From: Bacteroidetes bacterium MED-G20
GTDB lineage: Bacteria; Bacteroidota; Bacteroidia; Flavobacteriales_D; Parvicellaceae
Direction of reading: 5' to 3'
Assembly (NCBI GenBank): GCA_905181675.1
Contig: CAJIYZ010000047.1
Location: forward strand, 1-54,456
DNA length: 54,456 bases
Part shown: positions 26,310 to 36,158 of the stretch, piece by piece
Layout of the letters: each line of letters begins with the position of its first letter
How positions within the stretch are numbered: the stretch's first letter is position 1
Program-made: the position numbers and the translations under genes
Notes under the pieces: model-generated
The model's input: only the letters and a program-made list of their open reading frames with translations
The model's database searches: none
What the model was told of the DNA's origin: nothing

Positions 26310-27383
26310 ATGCCAAAAGTCCATAATTTTAGCGCGGGTCCTTGCATTCTTCCAAACGAAGTTTTTGAAAAATCTGCAGAAAGTATTTTAAATTTTAACG
26401 AATCTGGTCTTTCGCTAATTGAAATTTCTCATCGAAGTACTGATTTTGTTGCTGTAATGGAGGAAGCCAGAAAACTAGTTAGAGAAATTTTAAATGTTCC
26501 TGATGAATATGAAGTCTTATTTTTGCAAGGAGGAGCTAGTTTAGGTTTTTTAACAGCTGCATACAATTTAATGGGATCTCATAAAACTGGCGGATATTTA
26601 GTAACTGGTGCCTGGGCTAAAAAAGCAGCAAAAGAGGCTTCATTTATGGGCACTTCAATTACTATAGCTTCCTCTGAAGATAAAAACTTTAATTATATTC
26701 CTAAAGATTATACACTAGAAAATAATATTGACTATTTCCACGTAACTTCTAACAATACAATTTTTGGCACCCAGATTAAAAAATTCTACAAAGGTGATAT
26801 CCCACTAGCTTGCGATATGTCATCTGACATATTTTCTCGAAAAGTAAATATTGAAGACTTTGACTTAATTTATGCTGGTGCCCAAAAAAATATGGGCCCT
26901 GCAGGAACTACTCTTTATATTTGTAAAAAAGAAATATTTGGTAAAAGTAGCGTTCCAATTCCAACGATGTTAGATCTTAAAACACATAGCGATAAAGACT
27001 CAATGTTTAACACTCCTCCAGTATTTCCTATTTATGCGTCCATGCTTAACCTGAGATGGTTAAAGAAAATTGGTGGATTATCTTTCATCGAAAAACAAAA
27101 TGAAAAAAAATCAGATCTTATCTACAAACAAATAGATGACAGTTCTTTGTTCCGTGGAACAGCTAATATTGAAGACAGAAGTTCAATGAATGTAACTTTC
27201 ACTTTAACAAACGATGCATTAAATGAAACATTTAATAAAATGTTAGTAGAAGCAAATATTAATGGACTTAAAGGACATAGATCAGTAGGTGGTTTTAGAG
27301 CATCTATGTACAATGCAATGCCTTATGAAAGTGTAAATATTTTAGTAGAAATCATGAGAGAATTAGAAAATAAAAAAGGTTAA
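26310..27383 (+). CDS. serC: Phosphoserine aminotransferase
   Basis: PLP enzyme converting 3-phosphohydroxypyruvate and glutamate to phosphoserine; also acts in vitamin B6 synthesis in many bacteria. It is 357 residues, as expected. The N-terminal FSAGPCILPNEVFEK is diagnostic. The PLP lysine lies in DLIYAGAQKNMGPAGTTLYI (about residue 195). The C-terminus has GLKGHRSVGGFRASMYNAMPYESV. The next gene, serA-like, starts two bases after its stop: serine-pathway operon. Confidence 0.97.
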   Translation: MPKVHNFSAGPCILPNEVFEKSAESILNFNESGLSLIEISHRSTDFVAVMEEARKLVREILNVPDEYEVLFLQGGASLGFLTAAYNLMGSHKTGGYLVTGAWAKKAAKEASFMGTSITIASSEDKNFNYIPKDYTLENNIDYFHVTSNNTIFGTQIKKFYKGDIPLACDMSSDIFSRKVNIEDFDLIYAGAQKNMGPAGTTLYICKKEIFGKSSVPIPTMLDLKTHSDKDSMFNTPPVFPIYASMLNLRWLKKIGGLSFIEKQNEKKSDLIYKQIDDSSLFRGTANIEDRSSMNVTFTLTNDALNETFNKMLVEANINGLKGHRSVGGFRASMYNAMPYESVNILVEIMRELENKKG

Positions 27384-27385
27384 TT

Positions 27386-28342
27386 ATGAAAATTTTAGCA
27401 AATGATGGTATTTCAAAATCTGGTATTGACCAATTAGAAAATGCAGGTTTTAGTGTTGAAACAGAACATGTAAATCAGTCTAATTTAGTGAATTACATAA
27501 ATGAAAATGAAATTGAGGTAATCTTAGTAAGAAGTGCAACCGAAGTAAGGAATGATATTATTGATAATTGTGCTTCGATTAAAATTATCGGTAGAGGCGG
27601 CGTCGGAATGGACAATATCAATGTTGAATATGCAAAAGAGAAAGGATTACTAGTTATTAATACACCTGCCGCTTCCTCTCAATCTGTTGCAGAACTTGTA
27701 ATGGCTCACTTATTTAGTATTTCTAGATCTGTTTTTGACTCCAATAGAAATATGCCACAAAATGGAGAAAATGATTTTAAGGTATTAAAAAAGAAATATG
27801 CTAAAGGCATTGAGTTAAGAGGGAAAAATATTGGGATTATAGGTTTTGGAAGGATTGGGCAGAATACTGCAAAATATGCTTTAGGTGCTGGAATGAATGT
27901 CTTGGCTTTTGATCCGTTTATGGAAAAAGCAACTATCGAATTAGATATTGCTAATCAAAAATTAGATGTTACTATAAATATCTCCTCTATGGAAGAGCTA
28001 CTAAATAAATCAGATTTTATTTCATTACATGTGCCAATGCCAAAAGATGGTAATCCAATTATAGGAAGTTTGGAATTTGAAAAAATGAAAAATGGAGTAA
28101 GAATCGTTAATGCCTCAAGAGGAGGTGTGATAGATGAACCAGCATTAATTAATGCACTAAAATCTAATAAAGTAAGTTTTGCTGCTCTAGATGTTTTTGT
28201 AGGTGAGCCAAAGCCATCAAAAGATCTCTTAAGTAATGAAAAAATATCACTAACGCCACATATAGGAGCTGCTACTTTAGAAGCTCAAGACAGAATAGGA
28301 GAAGAATTAGCAGAAAAAATAATTAACTTTTACAAGAAATAA
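27386..28342 (+). CDS. serA: D-3-phosphoglycerate dehydrogenase (short, D-2-hydroxyacid dehydrogenase family)
   Basis: NAD-dependent dehydrogenase of the D-2-hydroxyacid family, assigned to 3-phosphoglycerate by its position next to serC. It is 318 residues and lacks the C-terminal ACT domain of long SerA types. The NAD motif is GKNIGIIGFGRIGQNTAKYAL, and the substrate/catalytic segments are IIGRGGVGMDNINV, RIVNASRGGVIDEPAL and LTPHIGAATLEAQDRIGEE (catalytic His). Regulation by serine through an ACT domain is therefore unlikely. Confidence 0.92.
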   Translation: MKILANDGISKSGIDQLENAGFSVETEHVNQSNLVNYINENEIEVILVRSATEVRNDIIDNCASIKIIGRGGVGMDNINVEYAKEKGLLVINTPAASSQSVAELVMAHLFSISRSVFDSNRNMPQNGENDFKVLKKKYAKGIELRGKNIGIIGFGRIGQNTAKYALGAGMNVLAFDPFMEKATIELDIANQKLDVTINISSMEELLNKSDFISLHVPMPKDGNPIIGSLEFEKMKNGVRIVNASRGGVIDEPALINALKSNKVSFAALDVFVGEPKPSKDLLSNEKISLTPHIGAATLEAQDRIGEELAEKIINFYKK

Positions 28343-28346
28343 TTTT

Positions 28347-29561
28347 TTGGCCAAAATAACCCCTTTTACAGCTGTTAGACCTGTTAGAGATAAAACACAT
28401 TTAATTTGCTCTAGACCATTTTACACCTATTCAAAAAGTCAGCTTAAATCAAAATTAGAAAGCAATCCATACTCATTTTTACATGTCATAAATCCAGAAT
28501 TTGACAAAAGCGATAGAACTATACCAAATAGTACAGAAAGATTTCAATCTATCAGAACAAAGTACCAAGATTTTAAAAATAAGAAGTTCTTAGTTACGGA
28601 TGAAAAGTCTATTTTCTATTTATATAGACAGACTACCAGCTATGGGGTTTTCACTGGTATTATCGCAGGAGCCTCTGTAAAAGATTATCAAGAAAATAGG
28701 ATTAAAAAACATGAAAACACAATAGATAAAAGGAAAAAAGTATTTAAAAAATATCTTGACACTTGTAATTTTCATGCAGAACCAGTATTGCTAGCCTATG
28801 AGCCATCCAATAAAATAAACGAAATTATTTTATCTGAAAGTTCCCAAAGACCTGAGTATAAATTTACAACTACTGATAAGAAGAGTCATGAGCTTTGGTT
28901 AATAAATAGTTCTGATAAAATCCAAGAACTTATCCGCGAATTTGAGAATATTAACAATATTTATATTGCAGACGGCCATCACAGAATAGCTTCCTCTTCT
29001 TTATTTCAAAAATCTAATCCAAACCAAGAAAAAGGAAATTATTTTCTTTCTCTATTAATAGACCAAAATGATTTAAAAATTTTTGAATTTAATAGAATAG
29101 TGAAAAATATTGGAGGACTTAGTAAAAATGAATTCCTTGAAAATCTAGAAGATTGTTTTAAAATAGAAAATTTAAAAAATCATCGATCACCCGGTTCAAA
29201 AAGTGAAGTTTGTATCTATATAGAGAACAGCTGGTATTTACTAAAAGTCAAAGATGCTGCTATTAAAAGCGATATAAAAAGTAGCTTAAATAGCCAAATG
29301 GTGTCAGATTTAATATTAAAAAAAGTTTTAAATATTGAAAACTTAAGTTCCAATACCAATATTGAATATGTAAAAGGCAACCAAGCAATAAACTTCCTTA
29401 CAAAAAGAGTAGATCAAAATGTGGGAAGCTTAGGAATTGAGCTTTATCCTCATAATATTGAAGAAATAACATCTATAGCAGATATTGGTGAAAATATGCC
29501 TCCTAAGAGCACGTGGATTGAACCAAAATTAAGAAGTGGTCTAACAATTTACGAGTACTAG
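28347..29561 (+). CDS. DUF1015 family protein
   Basis: A 404-residue protein of the DUF1015 family, whose biochemical role is unestablished. Family features are the N-terminal ITPFTAVRPVRDK, the HVINPEF and YRQTTSYGVFTGIIAGASV segments, and the conserved IYIADGHHRIASSSLF at about residue 208. It starts with a TTG at 28347, four bases after the serA stop, with no ATG alternative nearby. The serC-serA-DUF1015 order recurs in Bacteroidota, suggesting a link with serine metabolism. Its TAG stop is shared with convergent sucC through the palindrome CTAG. Confidence 0.88.
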   Translation: MAKITPFTAVRPVRDKTHLICSRPFYTYSKSQLKSKLESNPYSFLHVINPEFDKSDRTIPNSTERFQSIRTKYQDFKNKKFLVTDEKSIFYLYRQTTSYGVFTGIIAGASVKDYQENRIKKHENTIDKRKKVFKKYLDTCNFHAEPVLLAYEPSNKINEIILSESSQRPEYKFTTTDKKSHELWLINSSDKIQELIREFENINNIYIADGHHRIASSSLFQKSNPNQEKGNYFLSLLIDQNDLKIFEFNRIVKNIGGLSKNEFLENLEDCFKIENLKNHRSPGSKSEVCIYIENSWYLLKVKDAAIKSDIKSSLNSQMVSDLILKKVLNIENLSSNTNIEYVKGNQAINFLTKRVDQNVGSLGIELYPHNIEEITSIADIGENMPPKSTWIEPKLRSGLTIYEY

Positions 29562-30769
29562 CCTACCAAATCTTTTACCTTTTCAGCAGCTTCTTTTAGA
29601 GTTATTGCAGAGTGAACATTTAATCCAGAATTATCAATTATCTCTTTAGCTTCAACAGCATTTGTTCCTTGAAGTCTAACAATTATAGGAACTGGAATAT
29701 TACCAATACTTTTGTAGGCCTGAACGATTCCGTTAGCTACTCTATCACATCTTACGATTCCTCCAAATATATTTACAAGTATACCTTTCACCTTAGTGTC
29801 TTTAAGAATAATGTTAAATGCTTTTTCAACTCGGTCAGCGTCTGCAGTTCCACCTACATCTAAGAAATTAGCCGGTTCACCACCACTTTGCTTTATGATA
29901 TCCATAGTAGCCATTGCTAAACCAGCTCCATTCACCATACAGCCTATATTTCCATCTAGATTAACAAAGTTTAAGCCAGCCTTATCTGCTTCAACATCAG
30001 TTGGATCCTCTTCAGACAAATCTCTTAATTCAGCATAATCTTTATGTCTAAATAATGAATTATCGTCTAAACTTACTTTGGCATCGACAGCCAAAATTCT
30101 ATCATCACATGTTCTAAGAACTGGATTTATCTCAAATAAGGATGCATCACAACCTACATATGCAGAATACAAAGAGTGAACGAATTTTACCATTTCTTTA
30201 AGTGACTTCCCACTTAAGCCAAGGTTAAAAGCAATTTTTCTACACTGAAAACCAGTGATACCTACTTTAGGGTCTATTTCTTCTTTAAAAATTAAATGAG
30301 GTGTTTTTTCAGCAACTTCTTCAATATTCATCCCACCTTCTGTAGAATACATAATTATATTTCTACTAGTTTCTCTATTTAATAAAACGGACATATAAAA
30401 CTCTGAGGTTTTGTCAAAATCAGGGGCATAAGCATCTTGAGCAATTAGAACTTTATTAACTTTTTTTCCTTTATCAGAGGTCTGAGCAGTTACTAAATGC
30501 CCACCCAAAATACCATTTACTTTATCTTCAAGTTCTCCCAAACCTTTGGCAATCACTACTCCATTTCTACCAGTTTCAATAACTTTTCCTTTACCTCTAC
30601 CACCAGCGTGTATTTGGGCTTTAACAACAAACCATTCTGTACCAGTTTCACTTGCTAATTCTTTGGCAGCATCCATTGCTTCACTTACACTATGTGCAAC
30701 TTTACCCTCCTGAATAGAAACTCCAAAACTTTTTAAAATATTTTTACCCTGATATTCATGTAGATTCAT
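29558..30769 (-). CDS. sucC: Succinyl-CoA synthetase beta subunit (ADP-forming)
   Basis: Beta subunit of the TCA-cycle enzyme joining succinate, CoA and nucleotide. It is 403 residues from the ATG at 30769 (MNLHEYQGKNILKSFG), the standard N-terminus. The track's start at 30850 adds 27 residues of non-conserved sequence. ATP-grasp features include VVKAQIHAGGRGKGKVIE and FEINPVL. The C-terminal domain has GNIGCMVNGAGLAMATMDI and ILVNIFGGIVRCDRVANGI. Its partner sucD is about 20 kb away in this window instead of adjacent. Confidence 0.96.
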   Translation of the reverse strand: MNLHEYQGKNILKSFGVSIQEGKVAHSVSEAMDAAKELASETGTEWFVVKAQIHAGGRGKGKVIETGRNGVVIAKGLGELEDKVNGILGGHLVTAQTSDKGKKVNKVLIAQDAYAPDFDKTSEFYMSVLLNRETSRNIIMYSTEGGMNIEEVAEKTPHLIFKEEIDPKVGITGFQCRKIAFNLGLSGKSLKEMVKFVHSLYSAYVGCDASLFEINPVLRTCDDRILAVDAKVSLDDNSLFRHKDYAELRDLSEEDPTDVEADKAGLNFVNLDGNIGCMVNGAGLAMATMDIIKQSGGEPANFLDVGGTADADRVEKAFNIILKDTKVKGILVNIFGGIVRCDRVANGIVQAYKSIGNIPVPIIVRLQGTNAVEAKEIIDNSGLNVHSAITLKEAAEKVKDLVG

Positions 30770-30892
30770 AAGACTGTAGTTATTTTTAGTAAATGTAAAA
30801 ATTTGTTGTAATGAATAGATTCTAAAAAGGAAAATATTACAATGAAACATGATTTTATTTAATTATAAGTTTAAACTAATTACTTTTATAGG

Positions 30893-31543
30893 ATGATAAA
30901 GGGAATAAAAATTCATAAAAGTATTAATGAAATAAATATTCTAAACGGAATTGACATATCTATTAATGAAGGTGAAATTATATCTATTGTTGGGAAAAGT
31001 GGTGCAGGAAAAACAACTCTTCTTCAAATTCTAGGAACTCTAGAAAAACCAACAAGTGGTAAAGTTTTTTATAATGACAAAGATGTATTTGAATTAAATG
31101 AAAATCAGCTCGCAGAATTTAGAAATCAAAATATAGGATTTGTTTTTCAATCCCATCATTTACTTCCTGAATTTACTGCATTAGAAAATGTTTGTATACC
31201 TGCTTATATTGCTAAGAAGTCTAAAAAAATAGCAAATGAAAAAGCAAAACACCTAATTGATTTAATGGATTTAAGTGATAGGTTTAATCACAAACCATCA
31301 GAACTCTCCGGTGGTGAGCAACAAAGAATTAGCGTAGCAAGAGCACTTATGAATAACCCACAAGTAGTCCTGGCGGATGAACCTAGTGGGAATTTAGATT
31401 CAAAAACTGCGGAAAGTTTACATGAACTTTTTTTTAAACTTAGAGAAGTAAATCAACAAACTTTCATAATTGTTACTCATAATAATAAATTAGCCGATTT
31501 AGCAGATAAAAAGATAACTATTAAAGATGGAAAGATAGATTAA
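30893..31543 (+). CDS. ABC transporter ATP-binding protein, LolD/MacB type
   Basis: A 216-residue ATPase subunit of the LolD/MacB/FtsE group. Walker A VGKSGAGKTT is at about residues 33-42, the Q-loop is in GFVFQSHHLLPEFTALENV, the signature is LSGGEQQRISVARAL, Walker B is VLADEPSGNLD and the H-loop is VTHNNKL. QSHHLLPEFTALENV is typical of LolD (lipoprotein release) proteins. No LolC/E-like permease is next to it, so the partner must be elsewhere. Its stop is shared with the convergent PorP/SprF gene as TTAA. Confidence 0.88.
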   Translation: MIKGIKIHKSINEINILNGIDISINEGEIISIVGKSGAGKTTLLQILGTLEKPTSGKVFYNDKDVFELNENQLAEFRNQNIGFVFQSHHLLPEFTALENVCIPAYIAKKSKKIANEKAKHLIDLMDLSDRFNHKPSELSGGEQQRISVARALMNNPQVVLADEPSGNLDSKTAESLHELFFKLREVNQQTFIIVTHNNKLADLADKKITIKDGKID

Positions 31544-32553
31544 AATGCAGGGCAAGACATTGTTCTGAATTTCTTTTTCTTAGGTGCACAATATAATTTT
31601 AAAGCTAAAGATATCTCATGAGAACCTCCAGAATAAGTACCTAATTGAGAAGTGGTCAAATCGTAACTGTATCCCATTCTTAATATTTTAGTATCTAATC
31701 CTAAAGTAATAATAAATGAATCAAGGTCTCTGTACCAAGCGCCAACAACATAGTTTCCTTTTTTATAGTACAATCCTACATTTAATTGCTGGTAGTCCCC
31801 TTGTTTAACAAATAGAACACTTGGTGAAAGTGTTTCATTTTCTTCACTGTAAACAGATTTAGAACCCAAAGTGATTTCAGTACCCATATGGGCTGTATAT
31901 CGTCTATTAAGATATGATTGTGGGGAGGACCCTGGTGAAATCGCTTCGACCAATGAAATTTTAGGTTCAGTTAAATGATGAGTTGCAAATCCAATATAAA
32001 ATCTATCAGAATACCCCAAAATACCTGCAGAAAAGTCAAACAAATTAACAGGAGCTGCTTTAATAACATCTGCAGTAGAAAAAACAAATCCTCTTCTAGG
32101 GTGTATCATATCTCCAAAAGTTAAATTAGACTGGTTTACAGATTTTTGAATATAAGTTCCTTGAAGTGCGAAATTAACGGTGAATTTTCGTGTGATATGT
32201 TGGTGATAAGAATAGGATAAACTTGCTTCGTTGGAATTTAAGGTTTTGGCAATTTGATCACTCATTAGAATTACACCAAATCCACCTTTTAAGGCGTCTA
32301 CGTATTGATCATAGGAAATTGAAGTAGTTATAAAGTCACCAGAAAAGTTTGGCCATTGGTTTCTATAGTTAGAAACAATTCTTGGACAATGATGGGTGCC
32401 AGAAAAAGCAGGATTTAAATATACAGGATTTGAATAAAACTGGGTAAAAATAGGGTCTTGGGCAAATACACTTATGCTATTAATAATAAAGCATAAGAAC
32501 AAAAACAAATTAAGCTTTATAAAATTATTTTTTATTGCAATAAGTATCGACAT
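31540..32553 (-). CDS. PorP/SprF family type IX secretion system membrane protein
   Basis: A 337-residue outer-membrane protein of the PorP/SprF family, linked to type IX secretion and export of gliding adhesins. The signal peptide spans about residues 10-31 (ending VFAQ). The family signature follows directly: QDPIFTQFYSNPVYLNPAFSGTHHCPRIVSNYRNQWPNFSG. Later segments alternate as in a barrel (DQIAKTLNSNEASLSYSYHQHI, NVGLYYKKGNYVVGAWYRD, LRMGYSYDLTTSQLGTYSGGSHEISL). It stands alone, without an adjacent SprB-like adhesin; many genomes have several such paralogues. Confidence 0.92.
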   Translation of the reverse strand: MSILIAIKNNFIKLNLFLFLCFIINSISVFAQDPIFTQFYSNPVYLNPAFSGTHHCPRIVSNYRNQWPNFSGDFITTSISYDQYVDALKGGFGVILMSDQIAKTLNSNEASLSYSYHQHITRKFTVNFALQGTYIQKSVNQSNLTFGDMIHPRRGFVFSTADVIKAAPVNLFDFSAGILGYSDRFYIGFATHHLTEPKISLVEAISPGSSPQSYLNRRYTAHMGTEITLGSKSVYSEENETLSPSVLFVKQGDYQQLNVGLYYKKGNYVVGAWYRDLDSFIITLGLDTKILRMGYSYDLTTSQLGTYSGGSHEISLALKLYCAPKKKKFRTMSCPAF

Positions 32554-32755
32554 AAATTTATTATACTCTAAAAAGAAGATTAGGTTTTAAAATAACAAAA
32601 TAAAATTAACAACATTAGAATAAAATTCACTTAAAAAAAGTTTTTATTATAAAAATAAAAATTTGAAATTCAACTGATAACTACTATATTTATAAAAGTG
32701 TAATCTTTACATTTTTACAAAAAACTATAAATTATTAATTTAAAATTATAATAAA

Positions 32756-34408
32756 ATGAGCAAATTTCCATGGCTTGAAAGTTATCCAGATTTTGTTTCC
32801 CATTCTACAGAAATAAATTATGAAAATATAGTAGAAATTTATGACCAATCCATTAAAAATTTTGGAAACAAAGTTGCTTACAAGAATATGGATGTTGACC
32901 TTACATATGATGAATTAGACAAACACGTAAATGCTTTAATTTACTATTTTCAAAATGAGACAAAACTAATTAAAGGAGATAAAATAGTTTTACAAATGCC
33001 CAATTTATTACAATACCCCGTAGCCATTTTTGCTTGTTTAAAGGCCGGACTAGTTATTGTAAACACCAACCCATTATATACTGCTGATGAAATGTTACAT
33101 CAATACAAGGATTCTGGAGCAAAAGCAGTAATTATTGTGGAGAATTTTGCGCATAACCTAGAGAAAATTATTGCTGAAACCGATATTGAAACTGTAATTA
33201 CTACGACCATAGGTGATTTGCTAGGTGGAATTAAGGGCAGTATAATAAATTTTGTTATTAGAAATGTTAAAAAAATGGTTCCTGCATTTTCAATTCCAGA
33301 AAGTGTCAACCTTAAGAAAATTCTCAAAGACAACAGTGGAAAGAAAGGAAAAACTGTTGGAATAAGTAGTACTGACACAGCTTTCTTACAATATACTGGT
33401 GGAACTACAGGTCTTTCAAAAGGAGCGGAGTTAACCCACAGTAATATTTGTGCCAATGTTTCCCAAGTGGAAGCATGGATAGGAGAAAATGTAGACCATG
33501 GTGAGGAAGTTGTAATTACAGCACTTCCACTCTACCATATCTTTGCTCTTACTGCTAATTGTCTTACTTTTTTCAGGTATGGATCAAAAAATATATTAAT
33601 TACTAATCCTAGAGATATGCCTAAATTTTGTGCAGATCTAAAGAAAAATCCATTTACCGTTATAACAGGTGTCAATACTCTTTTTATAGGCTTAATGAAC
33701 CAAGAAGTATTTAAAAATTTAAACTTTGACAAATTGAAACTAGCTCTTGGTGGAGGTATGGCTGTACAAGATGTAGTAGCAGAACAATGGGAAAAACTTA
33801 CCGGAACTGCAATGTTAGAAGCTTATGGATTGTCTGAGACAAGTCCAGCTGCAACAATCAATCCATGGAATGGAAAACACAGGACTGGATCAATTGGATT
33901 ACCTCTTCCAAATACTGATGTTAAAATTTTTGACGACAACTTAAAAGAAGTTAAAGTAGGAGAACCTGGTGAAATAGCTATTAAGGGTCCTCAAGTAATG
34001 AAAGGTTATTGGAACAGACCGGAAGAAACTTCGAAATGTATGCACGGAGACTATTTTCTAACCGGAGATGTTGGAACCATGGATGAAAAGGGTTTCTTTA
34101 AAATTGTTGACAGAAAAAAAGAAATGATTCTTATTTCAGGGTTTAACGTTTATCCAAATGATGTGGAAAAAGCAATTTCAGAAAACCCTAAAGTTTTAGA
34201 AGTTGGAGTCAGAGGTGAAAAAAACAAAGATGGTACTGAGTTTGTTAGAGCATTTATTGTAAAAAAAGACCCTTCTCTAACAGAAGAAGAATTAATAGAA
34301 TTCTGCAGAACTAAATTAACAAACTATAAAGTCCCAAAGAGTATAAGTTTTAGAGAAGAGCTACCAAAATCTAATGTTGGGAAAATTTTAAGAAGACTTT
34401 TAGAGTAA
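32756..34408 (+). CDS. Long-chain fatty-acid-CoA ligase (FadD-like, AMP-binding)
   Basis: Activates fatty acids to acyl-CoA via an acyl-adenylate. It is 550 residues, matching FadD. The AMP-binding P-loop is YTGGTTGLSKGAELTH at about residue 215, then ALPLYHIFALTANCL, MLEAYGLSETSPAATINPW, YFLTGDVGTMDEKGFFKIVDRKKEMILISGFNVYPNDVE and the C-terminal catalytic lysine region PKSNVGKILRRLL. It stands alone as a transcript; the convergent neighbour is the acyl-CoA carboxylase beta gene, 13 bases from its stop. A role in fatty acid breakdown or uptake is likely. Confidence 0.93.
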   Translation: MSKFPWLESYPDFVSHSTEINYENIVEIYDQSIKNFGNKVAYKNMDVDLTYDELDKHVNALIYYFQNETKLIKGDKIVLQMPNLLQYPVAIFACLKAGLVIVNTNPLYTADEMLHQYKDSGAKAVIIVENFAHNLEKIIAETDIETVITTTIGDLLGGIKGSIINFVIRNVKKMVPAFSIPESVNLKKILKDNSGKKGKTVGISSTDTAFLQYTGGTTGLSKGAELTHSNICANVSQVEAWIGENVDHGEEVVITALPLYHIFALTANCLTFFRYGSKNILITNPRDMPKFCADLKKNPFTVITGVNTLFIGLMNQEVFKNLNFDKLKLALGGGMAVQDVVAEQWEKLTGTAMLEAYGLSETSPAATINPWNGKHRTGSIGLPLPNTDVKIFDDNLKEVKVGEPGEIAIKGPQVMKGYWNRPEETSKCMHGDYFLTGDVGTMDEKGFFKIVDRKKEMILISGFNVYPNDVEKAISENPKVLEVGVRGEKNKDGTEFVRAFIVKKDPSLTEEELIEFCRTKLTNYKVPKSISFREELPKSNVGKILRRLLE

Positions 34409-34421
34409 AACACCAATTAAC

Positions 34422-36065
34422 TTAGGTCTGAATGACTCCAGTTTTATAATCTTCGATATCTGGATTATTATTGGCTGCCTCAATCCCTAACGATATCCAT
34501 TTTCTAGTATCCTTAGGGTCTATTATTGCATCTAACCAAAGTCTTGATGCAGCATAGTAGGGCTTAGTTTGAGAGTCATACTTCTTCTTGATAGAATTAA
34601 ATAATTCCTTTTCTTTTTCTTTAGATATCTTTTCACCTTTAGATTTAAGAGAAGATAATTCAATTTGAAGCAAGACTTTAGCAGCTTGTTCACCCCCCAT
34701 AACTGCAATTTCTGCTGTTGGCCAACCAACTATCAGTCGAGGGTCGTATGCCTTTCCACACATAGCATAGTTTCCAGCACCATAAGAATTTCCCATTACA
34801 ATTGTGAACTTTGGAACTACAGAGTTAGCCATTGCATTAACCATTTTTGCACCGTCTTTTATGATACCTCCGTGCTCAGATCTACTTCCTACCATAAATC
34901 CACTAACATCTTGAAAAAACACCAAGGGAATCTTCTTTTGATTGCAATTCATAATAAATCTAGCTGCTTTACTAGCGCTATCACTATAAATCACCCCACC
35001 AAATTGCATTTCTGATTTACTTGTTTTGACAACTTTTCTTTGATTTGCTACAATCCCTACAGACCAACCGTCAATTCTCGCATAACCGCAGACAATAGTT
35101 TTTCCATAATTCTCTTTATACTCTGTGAAATCGCCATTGTCAATAAAAAAATCAAGAATGTTTTTAACATCGTAATTGGTAGATCTTAAAAAAGGAAAAG
35201 TACCATAAAAATCTTCGATTTTTAATTTGGGTTTTTGGGAACTAGACCTGTTAAGGTTTAAAACTTCTTTTGCTGAAATTTTGTCTAATAAATCTCGTAT
35301 GGTTTTCAAACAGGATTTGTCATTAGGAGATTTGTAATCAACAACACCACTAATTTCAGAATGGGTGGTTGCTCCTCCAAGTGTTTCATTGTCAATTATT
35401 TCTCCAACAGCCGCCTTTACTAAATAAGAACCTGCTAAAAATATTGTACCTGTTTTATCTACTATTAATGACTCATCACTCATAATTGGTAGGTAAGCTC
35501 CACCTGCAACACAACTACCCATAACAGCAGCAATTTGAGTAATTCCCATTGCACTCATCTTTGCATTATTTCTAAAAACCCTACCAAAATGCTCTTTGTC
35601 TGGGAAAATTTCATCTTGAAGAGGCAAGTAAACTCCTGCGCTATCAACAAGATATATTATTGGAATTCTATTTTCCATTGCAATTTCTTGAGCTCTTAAG
35701 TTTTTCTTCCCAGTTATTGGAAACCAAGCGCCAGCTTTAACTGTAGGGTCATTTGCAACTATCATAGACAGCTTTTGATGTATGTATCCCATCACTACAA
35801 TTACCCCACCTGCTGGACAACCTCCATGTTCTTCATACATCTGATAACCAGCTAAGGCTCCAATTTCAATATTTGGTGAATCCTTGTCTAGTAATAGTTC
35901 AATTCTCTCTCTAGCACCTAATTTTCCTTTTAATTTTTGCTTATTGATTTTCTCTTTTCCGCCACCTAAATAGATTTTATCTAGCTTAATATTCAATTTA
36001 GAAATCATCAATTTTATTTGATCTTCATTTTTGTTAAAGGACACATCTTTTTCTGAACTATTCAT
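34422..36065 (-). CDS. Acyl-CoA carboxylase, carboxyltransferase (beta) subunit
   Basis: Carboxyltransferase half of a biotin-dependent acyl-CoA carboxylase. It is 547 residues. Both crotonase-type halves are visible: KLGARERIELLLDK, GALAGYQMYEEHGGCPAGGVIVVMG, DSAGVYLPLQDEIFPDKEHFGRVF, GSCVAGGAYLPIMSDESLIV, then FFQDVSGFMVGSRSEHGGIIKDGAKMVNA and MGNSYGAGNYAMCGKAYDPRLIVGWPTAEIAVMGGEQAAKVL. The last stretch (with QDEIFPD) resembles methylcrotonyl-/geranyl-CoA carboxylases more than propionyl-CoA types. The alpha (biotin) subunit is not in the window. Confidence 0.9.
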   Translation of the reverse strand: MNSSEKDVSFNKNEDQIKLMISKLNIKLDKIYLGGGKEKINKQKLKGKLGARERIELLLDKDSPNIEIGALAGYQMYEEHGGCPAGGVIVVMGYIHQKLSMIVANDPTVKAGAWFPITGKKNLRAQEIAMENRIPIIYLVDSAGVYLPLQDEIFPDKEHFGRVFRNNAKMSAMGITQIAAVMGSCVAGGAYLPIMSDESLIVDKTGTIFLAGSYLVKAAVGEIIDNETLGGATTHSEISGVVDYKSPNDKSCLKTIRDLLDKISAKEVLNLNRSSSQKPKLKIEDFYGTFPFLRSTNYDVKNILDFFIDNGDFTEYKENYGKTIVCGYARIDGWSVGIVANQRKVVKTSKSEMQFGGVIYSDSASKAARFIMNCNQKKIPLVFFQDVSGFMVGSRSEHGGIIKDGAKMVNAMANSVVPKFTIVMGNSYGAGNYAMCGKAYDPRLIVGWPTAEIAVMGGEQAAKVLLQIELSSLKSKGEKISKEKEKELFNSIKKKYDSQTKPYYAASRLWLDAIIDPKDTRKWISLGIEAANNNPDIEDYKTGVIQT

Positions 36066-36134
36066 AGATTATGGTATTTCTTGAATTTCCAGCTAATATA
36101 GGTAATTCAACATCTACTAATAAAGCAATTAACC

Positions 36135-36142
36135 TATATTTG
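36135..36142 (+). promoter_or_regulatory. Candidate -7 box for bshA
   Basis: TATATTTG lies 17 bases before the bshA ATG, a good match to TAnnTTTG at the expected distance. No TTG at a suitable spacing upstream. Confidence 0.45.
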
Positions 36143-36158
36143 GAACAAAATATATCAG

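Noticed and set aside
33100-33456. 118-residue minus-strand ORF
   Set aside because: Antisense to the AMP-binding ligase with no motifs; shadow of the real gene.
34665-35015. 116-residue plus-strand ORF rich in Cys, His and Ser
   Set aside because: Antisense to the acyl-CoA carboxylase beta gene, which is well conserved there; composition reflects the complement.
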